64,000 nt of DNA, from positions 1-64,000 of the forward strand of contig NZ_JNFG01000022.1 in assembly GCF_000729995.1 (NCBI RefSeq), written 5' to 3'. The first letter of the stretch is position 1. Every line of letters starts with the position of its first letter. Below the pieces are notes generated by a model. The model saw nothing but the letters and a program-made list of their open reading frames with translations, searched no databases and had not been told where the DNA came from. Positions 27,601 to 36,221 of this stretch are shown one piece after another. A program made the translations under genes and the position numbers. This DNA is from Caballeronia sordidicola. Its GTDB lineage: Bacteria > Pseudomonadota > Gammaproteobacteria > Burkholderiales > Burkholderiaceae.

Positions 27601-27850
27601 CCCGATCATGCTCGGCCACGGCGCGGGGTCGGAGGTGATGCAGCGCATTGCGGCTCCGATGGTCGGCGGCATGGTCACCGCGCCGCTCTTGTCCATGTTC
27701 GTTATCCCCGCTGCGTGGTTGTTGCTCAAGCGTCGCCAAGTGCGGCGCGCAGTGCAAGCGCGTAGCGAATTCGATGGTCCTCCCGGCACGCACGTGCCTT
27801 CGCATGTTCCTTCGCATGTTCGTTCTATTCACACTGGAGAAATGAAATGA
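24620..27850 (+). CDS. cusA: Cu(I)/Ag(I) efflux RND pump (CusA-like)
   Basis: A 1076-residue heavy-metal RND protein. The three methionines that bind Cu(I)/Ag(I) in E. coli CusA (573, 623, 672) fall at exactly the same numbers here: LLYMPT, PLEMFE and LDMLSTG. The proton-relay Asp405 ([17 protein letters not shown]) is also at the same number. These match monovalent-metal rather than divalent (CzcA) pumps. It sits in the inner membrane and takes metal from the periplasm or cytoplasm. The C-terminus carries a short repeated Pro-Ser-His-Val tail. It overlaps cusB and the downstream cusF by four bases each. Confidence 0.95.
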   Translation: MIARLIRWSIQNRFLVLLATVLITGWGVYSLTQTPLDALPDLSDTQVIIKASYPGKAPQVVEDQVTYPLTTTLLGVPGAKTIRAYSSFGDAFVYVLFDDKTDQYWARSRVLEYLNQVQSRLPQGASVSLGPDATGVGWVYEYALVDRTGKHDLGQLRALNDWFLKFELKAVPDVSEVASIGGMVRQYQVVLDPDKLRAYGITQTTVTDALKKANQESGGSVVELAESDYMVRSSGYLHSLDDFRNVVLRTNDAGTPVLLGDVARIQIGPEMRRGIAELNGEGEVAGGVIVMRSGKNALTTIEAVKAKLDTLKKSLPPGVEIVTTYDRSKLIERAVSNLRDKLIEEFVIVGLVCALFLFHLRSAFVAILSLPLGVLAAFIVMRYQGVNANLMSLGGIAIAIGAMIDAAIVMIENAHKHLEAFDHVHPDQPITASQRWELIATSAAEVGPALFFSLLIITMSFIPVFSLEGQEGKLFSPLAFTKSYTIAAAALLSVTLVPVLMGYFIRGRIPNENANPINRVLIRLYRPLLEATLRRPWAAIGIAVIALVLTLIPLSRLGGEFLPPLDEGDLLYMPTALPGISAEKASELLQQTDRLIKTVPEVATVFGKSGRADTATDPAPLEMFETTIQFKPRSQWRPGMTPEKLVDELDRRVKVPGLSNVWVPPIRNRLDMLSTGIKTPVGVKISGGDLGVIDSIATQVEAVVKTVPGVSSALAERLNGGRYIDVDIDRLKAARYGLAIADIQSVVSSAVGGENVGEVIDGRQRFPINVRYPRDVRDSLENLRRLPVVTERGAQIMLGDVAALKIADGPPMIRSENARLAGYVYADIRDTDLQSAVTAMQRVVTEKVVLPAGYSIAWSGQFEYLERASATLRTVIPVTLVIIFVLLFLTFNSAADALLLMSTVPFALVGGFWLIWALGHAVSVATAVGFIALAGVAAEFGVVMLLYLKRALEHRLDAGAVLTEALLFDAIREGAVLRVRPKAMTVAVVLAGLIPIMLGHGAGSEVMQRIAAPMVGGMVTAPLLSMFVIPAAWLLLKRRQVRRAVQARSEFDGPPGTHVPSHVPSHVRSIHTGEMK

Positions 27851-28209
27851 CTAAACTGACTTGTATCGCGCTTGCAATGGGTGCCGCGCTCTCTGTATTC
27901 GCTGTTCAGCAATCCGCAGCCGCCGACGATATGGCCGGAATGAAGATGAGTCCCGGCGCAATGAGTCCGGCGGCGGCATCGTCGAAATCGGTTTTGACCG
28001 ACGCAGAAATCAGGAAGATCGATCCAGCGTCCGGCATGGTGACGCTCAAACACGGTGCGCTGGAAAACGTCGGTATGCCGCCGATGACCATGGCGTTCAA
28101 AGCCCGGGATGCCGCGATGCTCAAGCAGGCTCACGAAGGAGACAAAGTGAAAGTGCGCGTTGAGAACGTGGGCGGCACGATGACTATCGTGACAATGCAA
28201 AAACAATAA
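27847..28209 (+). CDS. cusF: periplasmic copper-binding protein (CusF-like)
   Basis: The 120-residue product has a signal peptide ending SAAA. A Met-rich linker ([15 protein letters not shown]) precedes the CusF small barrel. Ligands His69, Met80 and Met82 are in place ([16 protein letters not shown]). The Trp that caps the metal in E. coli CusF is replaced by Met77. CusF delivers Cu(I)/Ag(I) to the pump. It is the last gene of the cus operon, and its ATG overlaps the cusA stop. Confidence 0.88.
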   Translation: MTKLTCIALAMGAALSVFAVQQSAAADDMAGMKMSPGAMSPAAASSKSVLTDAEIRKIDPASGMVTLKHGALENVGMPPMTMAFKARDAAMLKQAHEGDKVKVRVENVGGTMTIVTMQKQ

Positions 28210-28245
28210 GCTGAGTACGTTGCCGCGCGCAATCGGTTCTCGCCG

Positions 28246-28267
28246 GCCGCAAGCGCGCGGTTGCGGC
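28246..28267 (+). terminator. hairpin after cus operon
   Basis: GCCGCAA (28246-28252) pairs with TTGCGGC (28261-28267) around an 8-base GC loop, 36 bases after the cusF stop. The downstream TTGTGATGTTG is only weakly T-rich, so this is a moderate candidate. Confidence 0.4.
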
Positions 28268-28450
28268 TTGTGATGTTGTCGGCAGGCTGCGCTGGTTAAG
28301 CGCGGCCTGTCGATCACAACTGGCAAAATGACACAAAGATCTGACGGTTTTGCACGTGCACAAAATCCCGGTGGCGCGGCCTCACCGCGCGAGGACAGAG
28401 TTCCAAAATCTTCTTTAGAATCGTAGTTAAACCCAGAGTCAGGAACATCC

Positions 28451-29512
28451 ATGTCTGTACGCTACAACGCTGCGTTCACGGCGCTTCTCGCGGCGGCGCT
28501 CTTTGGTGCGACGACCCCGCTTGCCAAGACCCTTCTTGGCACGATGTCGCCGTTCATGGTCGCAGGCTTGTTCTATTTAGGCAGCGGCGTTGGCCTCGCC
28601 TTAGCGATCGGCTTCCAGCGCGTCAGGCAGTCCAAAAATGAGCGCGCCAACGAAAGCCGGATTCAATTCGCCGAAGTGCCCTGGTTGCTCGGCGCAATTG
28701 CCGCCGGCGGTATTGCGGGCCCGGTGCTGCTGATGTTCGGCCTGAGCACCACGCCAGCCGCGACGAGTTCGCTATTGCTGAATCTCGAAGGTGTATTCAC
28801 GGCAGTGATCGCGTGGGTCGTGTTTCGTGAGAATGTGGATGCGCAGATTTTTCTCGGCATGGTGGCAATAGTCGCCGGCGGCGTGGCGCTCTCATGGCAG
28901 CCGGGCGCGGCCGGTGTATCCGCCGGCGCGCTGCTGGTCGCCGCCGCGTGTGCGTGCTGGGCGATCGATAACAACCTCACGCGCAAGGTATCGACGAATG
29001 ACGCCATGGTCATTGCCTGCCTGAAGGGGTTGATCGCCGGATCGGTGAATCTGTGCATTGCCCTTGTGCTCGGCGCGCATCTTCCCGGGTTGGTGAAGAC
29101 GGGGGCGGCCATGCTCACCGGTCTGGCCGGATACGGCGTCAGTCTGGTTTTATTTGTTGTTGCGTTGCGCAACCTCGGCACTGCGCGCACCGGTGCGTAC
29201 TTTTCAGTCGCGCCGTTATTCGGCGTGACACTCTCGCTGATACTGTGGCCGGATATACCCGGCCCGCTGTTTTGGGTGGCCGCCGCGTTGATGGTGCTCG
29301 GCGTGTGGCTGCATATTCGCGAGCGTCACGAGCATGCGCATACGCACGTGTTGATGGACCACAATCACCGGCATCGCCACGACGAACATCATCAACATAC
29401 GCACGACTTCAAATGGGATGGGGAGGAGCCGCACACCCATCCGCATCACCATATGCCGATGACGCACACCCATGGACATTTCCCGGATATTCATCATCGA
29501 CACATTCATTGA
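28451..29512 (+). CDS. DMT/EamA transporter with His-rich C-terminal tail
   Basis: The 353-residue product has ten predicted membrane segments in two EamA halves (about 5-140 and 150-285), for example LLGAIAAGGIAGPVLLMFGLS and LFVVALRNLGTARTGAYFSVAPL. The last 64 residues contain 24 histidines (HEHAHTHVLMDHNHRHRHDE and onward). Such a tail suggests binding of nickel, cobalt, zinc or copper at the cytoplasmic or periplasmic face. The substrate is unknown. It follows the cus operon by 240 bases on the same strand and may have its own promoter. Confidence 0.85.
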   Translation: MSVRYNAAFTALLAAALFGATTPLAKTLLGTMSPFMVAGLFYLGSGVGLALAIGFQRVRQSKNERANESRIQFAEVPWLLGAIAAGGIAGPVLLMFGLSTTPAATSSLLLNLEGVFTAVIAWVVFRENVDAQIFLGMVAIVAGGVALSWQPGAAGVSAGALLVAAACACWAIDNNLTRKVSTNDAMVIACLKGLIAGSVNLCIALVLGAHLPGLVKTGAAMLTGLAGYGVSLVLFVVALRNLGTARTGAYFSVAPLFGVTLSLILWPDIPGPLFWVAAALMVLGVWLHIRERHEHAHTHVLMDHNHRHRHDEHHQHTHDFKWDGEEPHTHPHHHMPMTHTHGHFPDIHHRHIH

Positions 29513-29619
29513 GCGGCGCATTTCGTCGATTAGGCATGCGTTGCATCCAGCGTCGCGCCAGCGCCGTATATAGCCTTGACGCGGCGCAATCCAGCACTCG
29601 CGGCTATTGGAGAAACACC

Positions 29620-29904
29620 ATGAACAAGGCAATGCGGAAAGCGATGTTGGTGGGCGTGTCGGTGGCGTTCCTGTGCGGTTCGGCGGCGGCATCTGCACAG
29701 GGCGGCGGCAACGGGAACGGTGGCTCAGGCGGCGGCAATGCGCATAGCGCTGCGACGGCTGGCATGACGCACTGGGGTGATCCGGTTTCCGGGCCAACAA
29801 GTCCTATCCCGGGCAATATGCAAAACCCGGGGATGGGGAACAGTGCCGACATGGGCGCGATGTCGTCCAACGGCTCCAAGGTGGCTGCAAAGAACGTGCA
29901 GTAG
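29620..29904 (+). CDS. small exported Gly/Asn-rich protein
   Basis: The 94-residue product starts at ATG 29620 with GGAGAAACACC upstream. A signal peptide ends ASAQ. The mature part is glycine-rich at first (GGGNGNGGSGGGN), then has a Met/Pro/Asn-rich end (NMQNPGMGNSADMGAM). It has no recognised domain. It belongs to the class of small low-complexity envelope proteins common in Burkholderiaceae. The Met content would fit metal contact near the cus operon, but this is speculation. Confidence 0.65.
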   Translation: MNKAMRKAMLVGVSVAFLCGSAAASAQGGGNGNGGSGGGNAHSAATAGMTHWGDPVSGPTSPIPGNMQNPGMGNSADMGAMSSNGSKVAAKNVQ

Positions 29905-30221
29905 GGCAATGTCATGCCAGCGAGCGCCGGACGCCGGGATTAGTCCCCGGTTGTCCTCGGCGTGAGGTCGTCGCTGCTCGCCTTACTGCATCGGTATCGC
30001 GATTCAGGACCGGGCGGTGTTGCCTCTGTTTGCATCGATGGCGTTGACCCGATGCAGGACGCTGCGAAAATTTTCAAGGGATGTCAGCATTTCCTGCGCG
30101 CAGATGTAGCCGACCATACGTCCTGGCGCCACGCGCTTCACGCTGTAATTCAGAGACACAATTGCGCTTGGAACTAAGCAAGGTTATTCGGCTCCTACTT
30201 AAGAAGCTTGGAGACAATCGC
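29905..30221. other. intergenic region, no gene seen
   Basis: 317 bases between two small exported-protein genes. Short frames here have no family traits. The right end holds the GGAGACAATCGC ribosome site of the next gene. Confidence 0.5.
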
Positions 30222-30572
30222 ATGCTTAAACCAATTGCATTATTCGCACTTGTTGCGTGTCTGGGCGGCTGTGTCGTCGCGCCGGGTTACGGTTATGGGT
30301 ACGACGGATACGGATACGGCGATCCCTACGCAACCAATTATTCGGGGCCTTACTACTCGGGCTATCCGGCTGTCTACGGCGGTGGCATCTACGTCGGTGG
30401 CGGCGGTGGTTGGTACGGCGGCCACTACTACAACCATGGCTGGAACCACGGGTACGGCGGCTTCCACGGTGGCGGCCATGGCGGCGGCTGGGGGCACGGT
30501 GGTGGTGGCGGACAGTGGCAGGGCGGTGGTGGTGGGCATAGCGGCGGCGGACACGGTGGTGGCCGCGGCTAG
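30222..30572 (+). CDS. small Gly/Tyr/His-rich lipoprotein
   Basis: The 116-residue product from ATG 30222 has lipobox LGGC at about residue 16 (MLKPIALFALVACLGGCVVA), so it is a likely lipoprotein. The mature part is low complexity: Tyr/Gly repeats (GYGYGYDGYGYG), then Gly/His/Trp (HGGGWGHGGGGG). No catalytic features. Similar glycine-rich lipoproteins are widespread in Burkholderia; the function is unknown. Confidence 0.7.
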   Translation: MLKPIALFALVACLGGCVVAPGYGYGYDGYGYGDPYATNYSGPYYSGYPAVYGGGIYVGGGGGWYGGHYYNHGWNHGYGGFHGGGHGGGWGHGGGGGQWQGGGGGHSGGGHGGGRG

Positions 30573-30913
30573 GGCCTCACGTCTTAGCTAGCCTGATCAG
30601 ATAGCGCCTTAAGCATCGGATTCGCCGGATCGTTTGTCAGTAACCGAACGTCCGGCGAAGTTGCGTGATGACGCCAAGTGCAGGTGCCAAAGTGCGATGA
30701 GCCGAGCGAACGATACACGGAGAGTTATGTACTGCGGACTCCGGTAAAGCTTTTCTGCTGATCGCGTGAGTCCGGTCAAATTTCCCAGCTCTTGTTCGAC
30801 TTGTTCCAAGTTGTCGCGCCTGCGAGAAAGTGGCCGCAGATCAATTCAAATTCACTTTACGCCCAAGCTTAGCGAGCCCCTCAGTCACCAATGAGGGGCG
30901 CTATGGCTTGTCG
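30573..30913. other. convergent intergenic region
   Basis: 341 bases between the lipoprotein gene (plus) and the H-NS gene (minus), which point toward each other. No gene is evident. The hairpin at 30876-30899 is listed separately. Confidence 0.5.
30876..30899 (-). terminator. hairpin downstream of H-NS-like gene
   Basis: GCCCCTCA (30876-30883) pairs with TGAGGGGC (30892-30899) around an 8-base loop, 15 bases past the stop of the H-NS-like gene. No T tract follows on the minus strand, so it may act only as a 3' stabiliser. Confidence 0.45.
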
Positions 30914-31597
30914 TTAAATCGCAGACGTAAGCGCTACGGCCGATGCGGAATCCTGATTAGCCGCAGGCGTCGTCGTGCCAGCGACGGTTGCGGATTTCTT
31001 CGCAGCGGAAGTCTTCTTAACGTAGGCGCGTTTCACGGGTGCTTTCTTGGCGGCTGCTTTCTCCGCAGGGACATTCGCCGCGGTCGCGCTCTTGGCCGAC
31101 GCTTTCTTGGCAGTAGCTTTCTTTGCCGGCGCCTTCGCGCTTAGCGTTTTGACGGTCGCTTTTTTCGCCGTCACCTTCTTCGCTGCCTTCTTGCTTGCAG
31201 GTCTTGTCGCGCTTGTTGCAACGGCATGGCTCTCGCTGTGACCATCGATCAGGAATTTCGTCCGGTCCTTGACGTCTTTGATCCAAAGCGGCGGTCGAGC
31301 CCAGCCACTCCACGTGTCACCGGTCTTGGGATTGCGATACTTGGCGGGCAGCTTTGGCTTTGCCGCTGCTTTTGCTTTTGCCTTTGCTTTGACGCCAGGC
31401 TTGGATGTTTTGCCTGCAGGCCGGCCGCGCGGCTTCTTCGTGGATGAATGCGCGTCAATATCAGCGGTGCTCAGTCCATGCGTTTCCATCAGCTTGCGGA
31501 TGTCGTCGAGTACCGATTGCGCGCGCTTAGCGATCATTGCTTCTGCTTGCGCCTGCAGCTTTTTCAGCTTGGCTTGAATCTGTTCCAGAGTCGGCAT
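30914..31597 (-). CDS. H-NS family protein with histone-H1-like tail
   Basis: Read from ATG 31597 (ribosome site AAGGAAACC), the 227-residue product has three parts. Residues 1-50 are a coiled-coil oligomerisation region (PTLEQIQAKLKKLQAQAEAM). A basic linker follows, then the H-NS DNA-binding core near residues 85-110 (KYRNPKTGDTWSGWARPPLW). About 110 residues of Lys/Ala/Thr repeats (KKATAKKASAKSATAA) complete it, like bacterial histone-H1 relatives. H-NS proteins compact DNA and silence AT-rich acquired genes. The long tail should add nonspecific DNA binding. A frame extends to 31771, but the family start is at 31597. Confidence 0.9.
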   Translation of the reverse strand: MPTLEQIQAKLKKLQAQAEAMIAKRAQSVLDDIRKLMETHGLSTADIDAHSSTKKPRGRPAGKTSKPGVKAKAKAKAAAKPKLPAKYRNPKTGDTWSGWARPPLWIKDVKDRTKFLIDGHSESHAVATSATRPASKKAAKKVTAKKATVKTLSAKAPAKKATAKKASAKSATAANVPAEKAAAKKAPVKRAYVKKTSAAKKSATVAGTTTPAANQDSASAVALTSAI

Positions 31598-32102
31598 TAT
31601 GGTTTCCTTAAGAGTGATTGCCCGCACTATGCCATGTGCTTTGTGATTTCGGAAGCGGGTAATAGAGCTGGGTAATAAAGGTACGCATCTCTTAATACAG
31701 TTTGTTTCAATCTCTGACAAAAAGACCAACCTTTTGAGCCTTGCACGATGAACGCCAGGGGTTAGATTCATCCGCTTGCGGCGAGTTAAAGTTGGAAGAA
31801 GCCCGGGGCTTTGCGGCTCTCCACTGCGTTATTCAGCCGCACGATTCCGGCATCGGTCAGGCACGGAAGTAAATGCACAGGATATCGATACAAGTTTGTG
31901 AAACGCTCGGACTACGACTTAGCGGATAGGGAGGGGAGAACGCCCGGCTCCCATGATTGCGCGAGGGACGAGCCGAACGTGCTGAGAGATATCGAGGAGC
32001 CTTGATCGGAGAGGTATCGAGCAACGACATGGATCTTTACGACCGGCAAGCCGTTAACGATGCGTCTTGCACGAGCGTCTTGGGGACGCTCGCTGGCGAT
32101 CT
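31598..32102. other. intergenic region upstream of H-NS-like gene
   Basis: 505 bases. Open frames here overlap each other and show no family traits. It should contain the H-NS gene promoter (somewhat AT-rich at 31650-31740). I see no RNA gene. Confidence 0.5.
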
Positions 32103-32306
32103 CTAATACCGATGAGGCGGCGGCCGATGCCGCGGCGGCGGCCGATGATGGTGGTGTCTCGGCGGTGGCAACGGACGGCAGCGCCGCACGTAATGACCAT
32201 GGACCCAGACGCGCCGGCATTCCTGCCGGGGCCGGGCTTCAGCCGCCGTGGGTACGGCGGCGCTCGCTGCGGCGGTCAACAACACGACCGCGAGAAATCT
32301 TCGCAT
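32103..32306 (-). CDS. small exported Arg/His/Pro-rich protein
   Basis: A 67-residue product with signal peptide MRRFLAVVLLTAAASAA ending at AEA. The short basic mature region contains CRRVWVHGHYVRRC and a PPPRHHHHRPPPRHRPPPHR tail. Two cysteines ten or so residues apart could form a disulphide. The ribosome site GGAGCACGT supports the ATG at 32306. Similar tiny 'HHHH' proteins occur in Burkholderia; the function is unknown. Confidence 0.65.
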   Translation of the reverse strand: MRRFLAVVLLTAAASAAVPTAAEARPRQECRRVWVHGHYVRRCRPLPPPRHHHHRPPPRHRPPPHRY

Positions 32307-32373
32307 ACGTGCTCCATAAAAACACGAACAGAAACATGACTCGCCGATGCACTATCCGGCGATAGAAAACCAG

Positions 32374-32391
32374 CTCGGGATTTCACCCGAG
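32374..32391 (-). terminator. short hairpin after DUF2934 gene
   Basis: CTCGGG (32374-32379) pairs with CCCGAG (32386-32391) around ATTTCA, about 39 bases past the stop of the DUF2934 gene on the minus strand. The stem is short and there is no clear T tract. Confidence 0.35.
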
Positions 32392-32429
32392 ACCCGTTTC
32401 CCCAAGCGAAAAAACTCGGCTTCTCTGGG

Positions 32430-32915
32430 CTACTTCTTGGCGTTCTTCGAAACCTTTGCTGCGGCTTTGACCGCTGGTTTCTTAGTCGGTTTCTCCGCAG
32501 CCTCAGCGATTGCTTTAGGCTTGGCCGCGGTCTTGGTTTTTTTCGGCGCTATGCCGGTGTCTGTCGTCTTGGGTTTGGCTTCGGTCTTAGTCGCCGTCTT
32601 GCGCGCAACCTTTGCGTCGGTCTTCGCGTCAGCCTTGGAGGACTTGGCCTTCGGTGCCTTGACGCTGCCTTCATCTGCAGGCGTTGCTTTAGACTTCGCC
32701 TTGACCGTTTTCTTTGGCGGTTGCTTGGCGAACTCGTCCGCATCGTTTGCTTCATGGGGCGGGATGACAGTGGCAAGCTTTTGTTCTAGCAAGACGCGCG
32801 CTTTCTCCCAATACTCCGCAGACCGTCCTTCGGGACGGCCATCCGCTTCCCATAGATGGTATGCCTCAATCCGAAGCTTTTCTTCCAAAGATTTGTTGTG
32901 CATTCCATTAACCAT
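32430..32915 (-). CDS. DUF2934 protein with Lys/Ala-rich tail
   Basis: The 161-residue product has a DUF2934 helix pair at about 10-45 (KLRIEAYHLWEADGRPEGRS, then YWEKARVLLEQ). A long Lys/Ala/Thr-rich disordered tail follows (KTKTAAKPKAIAEAAEKPTK). The tail resembles that of the H-NS-like protein encoded 0.8 kb away on the same strand, so nucleic-acid binding is likely. ATG 32915 or 32903 could be the start. The role of DUF2934 is unknown. Confidence 0.8.
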   Translation of the reverse strand: MVNGMHNKSLEEKLRIEAYHLWEADGRPEGRSAEYWEKARVLLEQKLATVIPPHEANDADEFAKQPPKKTVKAKSKATPADEGSVKAPKAKSSKADAKTDAKVARKTATKTEAKPKTTDTGIAPKKTKTAAKPKAIAEAAEKPTKKPAVKAAAKVSKNAKK

Positions 32916-33085
32916 TTCGGGTATTCAAGCGTTCATGTTACAGGAGCGTCGCTCCGCTTGTGAACGGGCGGCGGCCGAGTTGAGCCCGTTGGTCAAGGGC
33001 GCAGCGCGTGCTTAGATCTTGCCACGCTATAAAAATGTCTTTTTTCCCGTGCTAGCATGTCTCGCGGATAGTTTGAGGGTTTGCT

Positions 33086-33709
33086 ATGACAACCTTGTAT
33101 GACACATTGTCCGTCCCCGAAAATGCGACGGCCGAAGAGATAAAGCGGGCTTACCGGAAGGCGGTCATGCGGTGGCATCCGGATCGCAATGTCGGTCAGG
33201 AGCATGCTGCACGCGCCGCATTTCTCGACGTTCGAAATGCTTACGCAATTTTGTCCGATCCTGCGCAAAGGCAGGTCTACGACTCCGTTTTTGCTGAAGA
33301 AATGAATCGGCAGGAAGCAGAGCGGCGGCGTGAGGAACGGGAGCAGGCTGAACGCGAGGCAGCGATGCGCGCCGCGCAAGAAGCGGAATACGCTGCCCGA
33401 GTCGCGCTCGCTATGCGCTTCGCGATGCAGGGCTATAACCGCGATGTCGTCCGCGGCGTGCTGCTAGCCCACGATTGCGGCGACGACCTTGCGTGCCGTA
33501 TCGCCGATAGCGCCCTTGCGCTGCATGCGTCCAGACAAGCCGAGACCGAGGCCGAGCCTGAATCTCCAAAACCAGAAGAGGCCGCTCTCGACACGCACGA
33601 CGCCCACGATACGCACGCCAAGCAGCAAGAAGAGAACCCGGCATCCGCGGATCGCGTGCGTTCGTTTTCCGATATCTGGATGCCGTTCTGGAATGTGCTG
33701 CGCTCGTGA
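33086..33709 (+). CDS. J-domain (DnaJ-like) protein
   Basis: The 207-residue product has an N-terminal J domain at about 3-68: TLYDTLSVPENATAEEIKRA, then MRWHPDRNVG with the HPD motif that stimulates Hsp70 ATPase, then YAILSDPAQRQVYDS. A charged Glu/Arg helix (about 72-110) and an acidic, Ala/Pro tail follow. It lacks the Gly/Phe and zinc regions of DnaJ, so it is a specialised co-chaperone or a J-domain scaffold. A GAGGG site precedes the ATG. It stands alone. Confidence 0.88.
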   Translation: MTTLYDTLSVPENATAEEIKRAYRKAVMRWHPDRNVGQEHAARAAFLDVRNAYAILSDPAQRQVYDSVFAEEMNRQEAERRREEREQAEREAAMRAAQEAEYAARVALAMRFAMQGYNRDVVRGVLLAHDCGDDLACRIADSALALHASRQAETEAEPESPKPEEAALDTHDAHDTHAKQQEENPASADRVRSFSDIWMPFWNVLRS

Positions 33710-34075
33710 TCGCTTGCGCGCGGCGGGTCGCAGTCTTGCTACAGAGTCTGAATCAGAGCCCCCAAGGCCCCCAAAATTCACCGCAAGCTTTAGCGATGCC
33801 GTGTTGATATACATCCGGTCAGCTCATGGCTCGGTTGTGCGTTTTCACGCGGCCGGACGCTGGGCAGCCAGGTCTCGGGGCGCGATCGTCCCTATGTCGC
33901 CCGCCTGTGTCGAAGGAGCCAGACGAGCGGGAGCGCCCTAATAACAGCGTTGCAGGAACATACTGGCCGTTCAATCCAGCACCATGCCTGCCATACAGCG
34001 AGTTTCAGCGCACCCTCGCCTCGCCAGAACAGATTTAAAATCTGTAGAAAGGAAAGAACGGTCCGGAGACGCTCG
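33710..34075. other. intergenic region, no gene seen
   Basis: 366 bases between the J-domain gene and the DedA/PAP2 gene. Frames present are shadows without ribosome sites. The right end has the CGGAGACGCTCG site of the next gene. Confidence 0.5.
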
Positions 34076-36085
34076 ATGGAGCATGCCTACTTCAAGTTGC
34101 TGCATTTGCTGTCGGGGCATCCTGCATGGGCTCTCACGGTCGTATTGCTTGCAGCATTTTTTGAATCCATTGCGTTTATCGGCACGTTTGTTCCGGGCAG
34201 CACCGCCATGTTCGTGGCCGGTGCGCTGGTCGGAACCGGTTCGCTCAACCTCGGCTGGGTGTTTGCCTGCGCCCTCGTGGGGGCCGTGGCAGGCGATGCC
34301 GCAAGCTACTGGTTCGGCTGCAGCCACAAGGACACCATCGCGAAGTTGTGGCCTTTTCGCACGCACCCCGGCATGTTGAAAGCGGGGCAGCGCTACTTCG
34401 AGGCGCACGGTGCAAAAAGCGTGATCTTCGCGCGCTTCATTGCTCCGCTACGCGCGGTCGTACCTGTCGTGGCCGGCATGATGGGGATGCGGCCCGTGCG
34501 ATTCCTGGTCATTAACATCATCTCGGCGCTCGTCTGGGCGCCCGTGCATATTCTTCCAGGCGTTGTCTTCGGGGCATCAATCGAACTGGCAGGCGCCGTG
34601 TCTTTCCGGCTCGTCGCGGTGCTCGCCATCCTGGTTGCCGGAACCTGGCTGACGTTCAGGCTGACGAGCCTCCTGGTGTCGCACGCCCGGGCGTGGACCG
34701 ACTCCTCGCGTCGCAGCCTGCTGCTCTGGGCACGTCACCACCACGGCCGGATCGGCCGGGTAGTGCTCGGCATCCTGGACCCCAAGCATCAGGCGGCAGC
34801 GCTGATCGCCGTGATCTCCGTGCTGCTGCTGGCTTCGGCCACCGTGTTCTTTTCCACGCTCCACGGCGTCTCGCACGGCGACCCGCTGGTTCAAGTCGAT
34901 GTATCGGTTTATCGCTTCCTGCAATCGTTCCGATCCTCGTGGGGCGACGCACTCCTGGCCGTGCTCGGCACGCTGGGCAGCGTGTCGACGCTCGCCGCGC
35001 TAACGGTGCTGGTCGTCGTATGGATGGTGTTTGAACGCCGCTGGCGCACGGTCTCGTATTGGCTGACCGCCGTCGTGTTTTCCCAGCTATTGATCCTGGC
35101 AATCCAGATCACGATCCAGCGTCCGCTGCCGGGCGCGGTAGCGTCCAGCTTGCGCGCGTTCCCGAGCAATCACGTCGCAGCCAGCGTGGTGATCTACGGC
35201 TTCCTCTCGTTCTTGCTGGCGCGCCGGGTGGGGCCGGTGGCGAGGGTATTCGTCGCGATGGCAACCATCGCCATCCTGGTGTCGATCGCTTTCTCGGGAC
35301 TTTATTTCGGCCACTTCACTTTCTCCGATGCGATCGGCGGCGCCGCACTTGCCGCCACCTGGGTGTTTCTTGTTGCGCTGACCGCCGTCTGGCGATACCC
35401 CGCGAAACCGCGTATCCGCGTCATGATGCCGATCACCGTCCTGGCGGTTGTTTGCGTGAGTGTCGTGTTGCAGTTCAGGACGAGCCTTGACGCGATGGCG
35501 GTCGAACCCACCCCGGCGCTTACTGTCGTGTCGCCGATGCAATGGACGGACACCGTATGGCGGACCTTTTCTTGCTACCGGTCAAGCATGGACGGAGACC
35601 GGCTTGAACCCATCACCATTCAATGGACAGCAACGGCAGGAGAGATCAGAGCTCAACTGGAGCGTCGGGGGTGGACAGAAGGTACGCGTTTATCGGCGCA
35701 TAGCATCCTGTCTCTCGTTTCTCCGGACGTGGCGGCTACGGCGCTTCCCGTGTTGCCGAGGTTGAACAATGGCGAACCATCGGTGCTGGTATTTACGCGT
35801 GCTCACGTGACCCCGGAAGAGCGCGATGTCTTGCGGTTCTGGCCCACGCAGTACGCGGTGGCTCAGCGCGGTGGGCAGCCGCCCACACCGATCTGGCTCG
35901 GCTCGCTTGTCCACGAACGCTTGTTGCGGCCGACATGGCCATTCAATGTGTTGCGTCCGGACAGGCGACTCGATTCGATGATCGCAGCCCACGGCGAGGC
36001 ATCGCCGTGGCGGGGTTTGGAGGTGGCGAGAAGTGCGGGCTGCGGGGGTATTCCGGTGACGCTGGTGGCGTCCGGTGAGCAATGA
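34076..36085 (+). CDS. DedA - PAP2-like - LssY C-terminal fusion membrane protein
   Basis: Read from ATG 34076, the 669-residue product has a DedA/SNARE-associated domain at about 15-185 (FVPGSTAMFVAGALVG, then RFIAPLRAVVPVVAGMMGM). A PAP2-like membrane region lies at about 235-455, and an LssY C-terminal-type domain at about 490-640 (TIQWTATAGEIRAQLERRGW). DedA proteins are lipid scramblase or flippase-like and PAP2 domains dephosphorylate lipids, so a membrane-lipid role is likely. The PAP2 motifs are weak: PSNH (363-366) is kept in place of PSGH, but the third motif reads SGLYFGHFTFSD instead of SRx5Hx3D and motif one lacks its lysine. Upstream in-frame codons lack a ribosome site. Confidence 0.85.
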   Translation: MEHAYFKLLHLLSGHPAWALTVVLLAAFFESIAFIGTFVPGSTAMFVAGALVGTGSLNLGWVFACALVGAVAGDAASYWFGCSHKDTIAKLWPFRTHPGMLKAGQRYFEAHGAKSVIFARFIAPLRAVVPVVAGMMGMRPVRFLVINIISALVWAPVHILPGVVFGASIELAGAVSFRLVAVLAILVAGTWLTFRLTSLLVSHARAWTDSSRRSLLLWARHHHGRIGRVVLGILDPKHQAAALIAVISVLLLASATVFFSTLHGVSHGDPLVQVDVSVYRFLQSFRSSWGDALLAVLGTLGSVSTLAALTVLVVVWMVFERRWRTVSYWLTAVVFSQLLILAIQITIQRPLPGAVASSLRAFPSNHVAASVVIYGFLSFLLARRVGPVARVFVAMATIAILVSIAFSGLYFGHFTFSDAIGGAALAATWVFLVALTAVWRYPAKPRIRVMMPITVLAVVCVSVVLQFRTSLDAMAVEPTPALTVVSPMQWTDTVWRTFSCYRSSMDGDRLEPITIQWTATAGEIRAQLERRGWTEGTRLSAHSILSLVSPDVAATALPVLPRLNNGEPSVLVFTRAHVTPEERDVLRFWPTQYAVAQRGGQPPTPIWLGSLVHERLLRPTWPFNVLRPDRRLDSMIAAHGEASPWRGLEVARSAGCGGIPVTLVASGEQ

Positions 36086-36221
36086 GTCATCAAGTGGTCA
36101 CCAGGCAGTCAACGAGCGGTGAAATGATGTCGATCCTGCACTCATGAAGCGATGAGCTTTAAAGGCACTAGCAAACGCCACGCGGGGCCACGCAATACCG
36201 AATGCTTCTGGAGGCGAGTAC

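Noticed and set aside
30240-30591. Long frames in other phases of the Gly-rich lipoprotein gene
   Set aside because: They arise from GGC/GGT-rich repeats. Only the frame at 30222 has a lipobox and a ribosome site.
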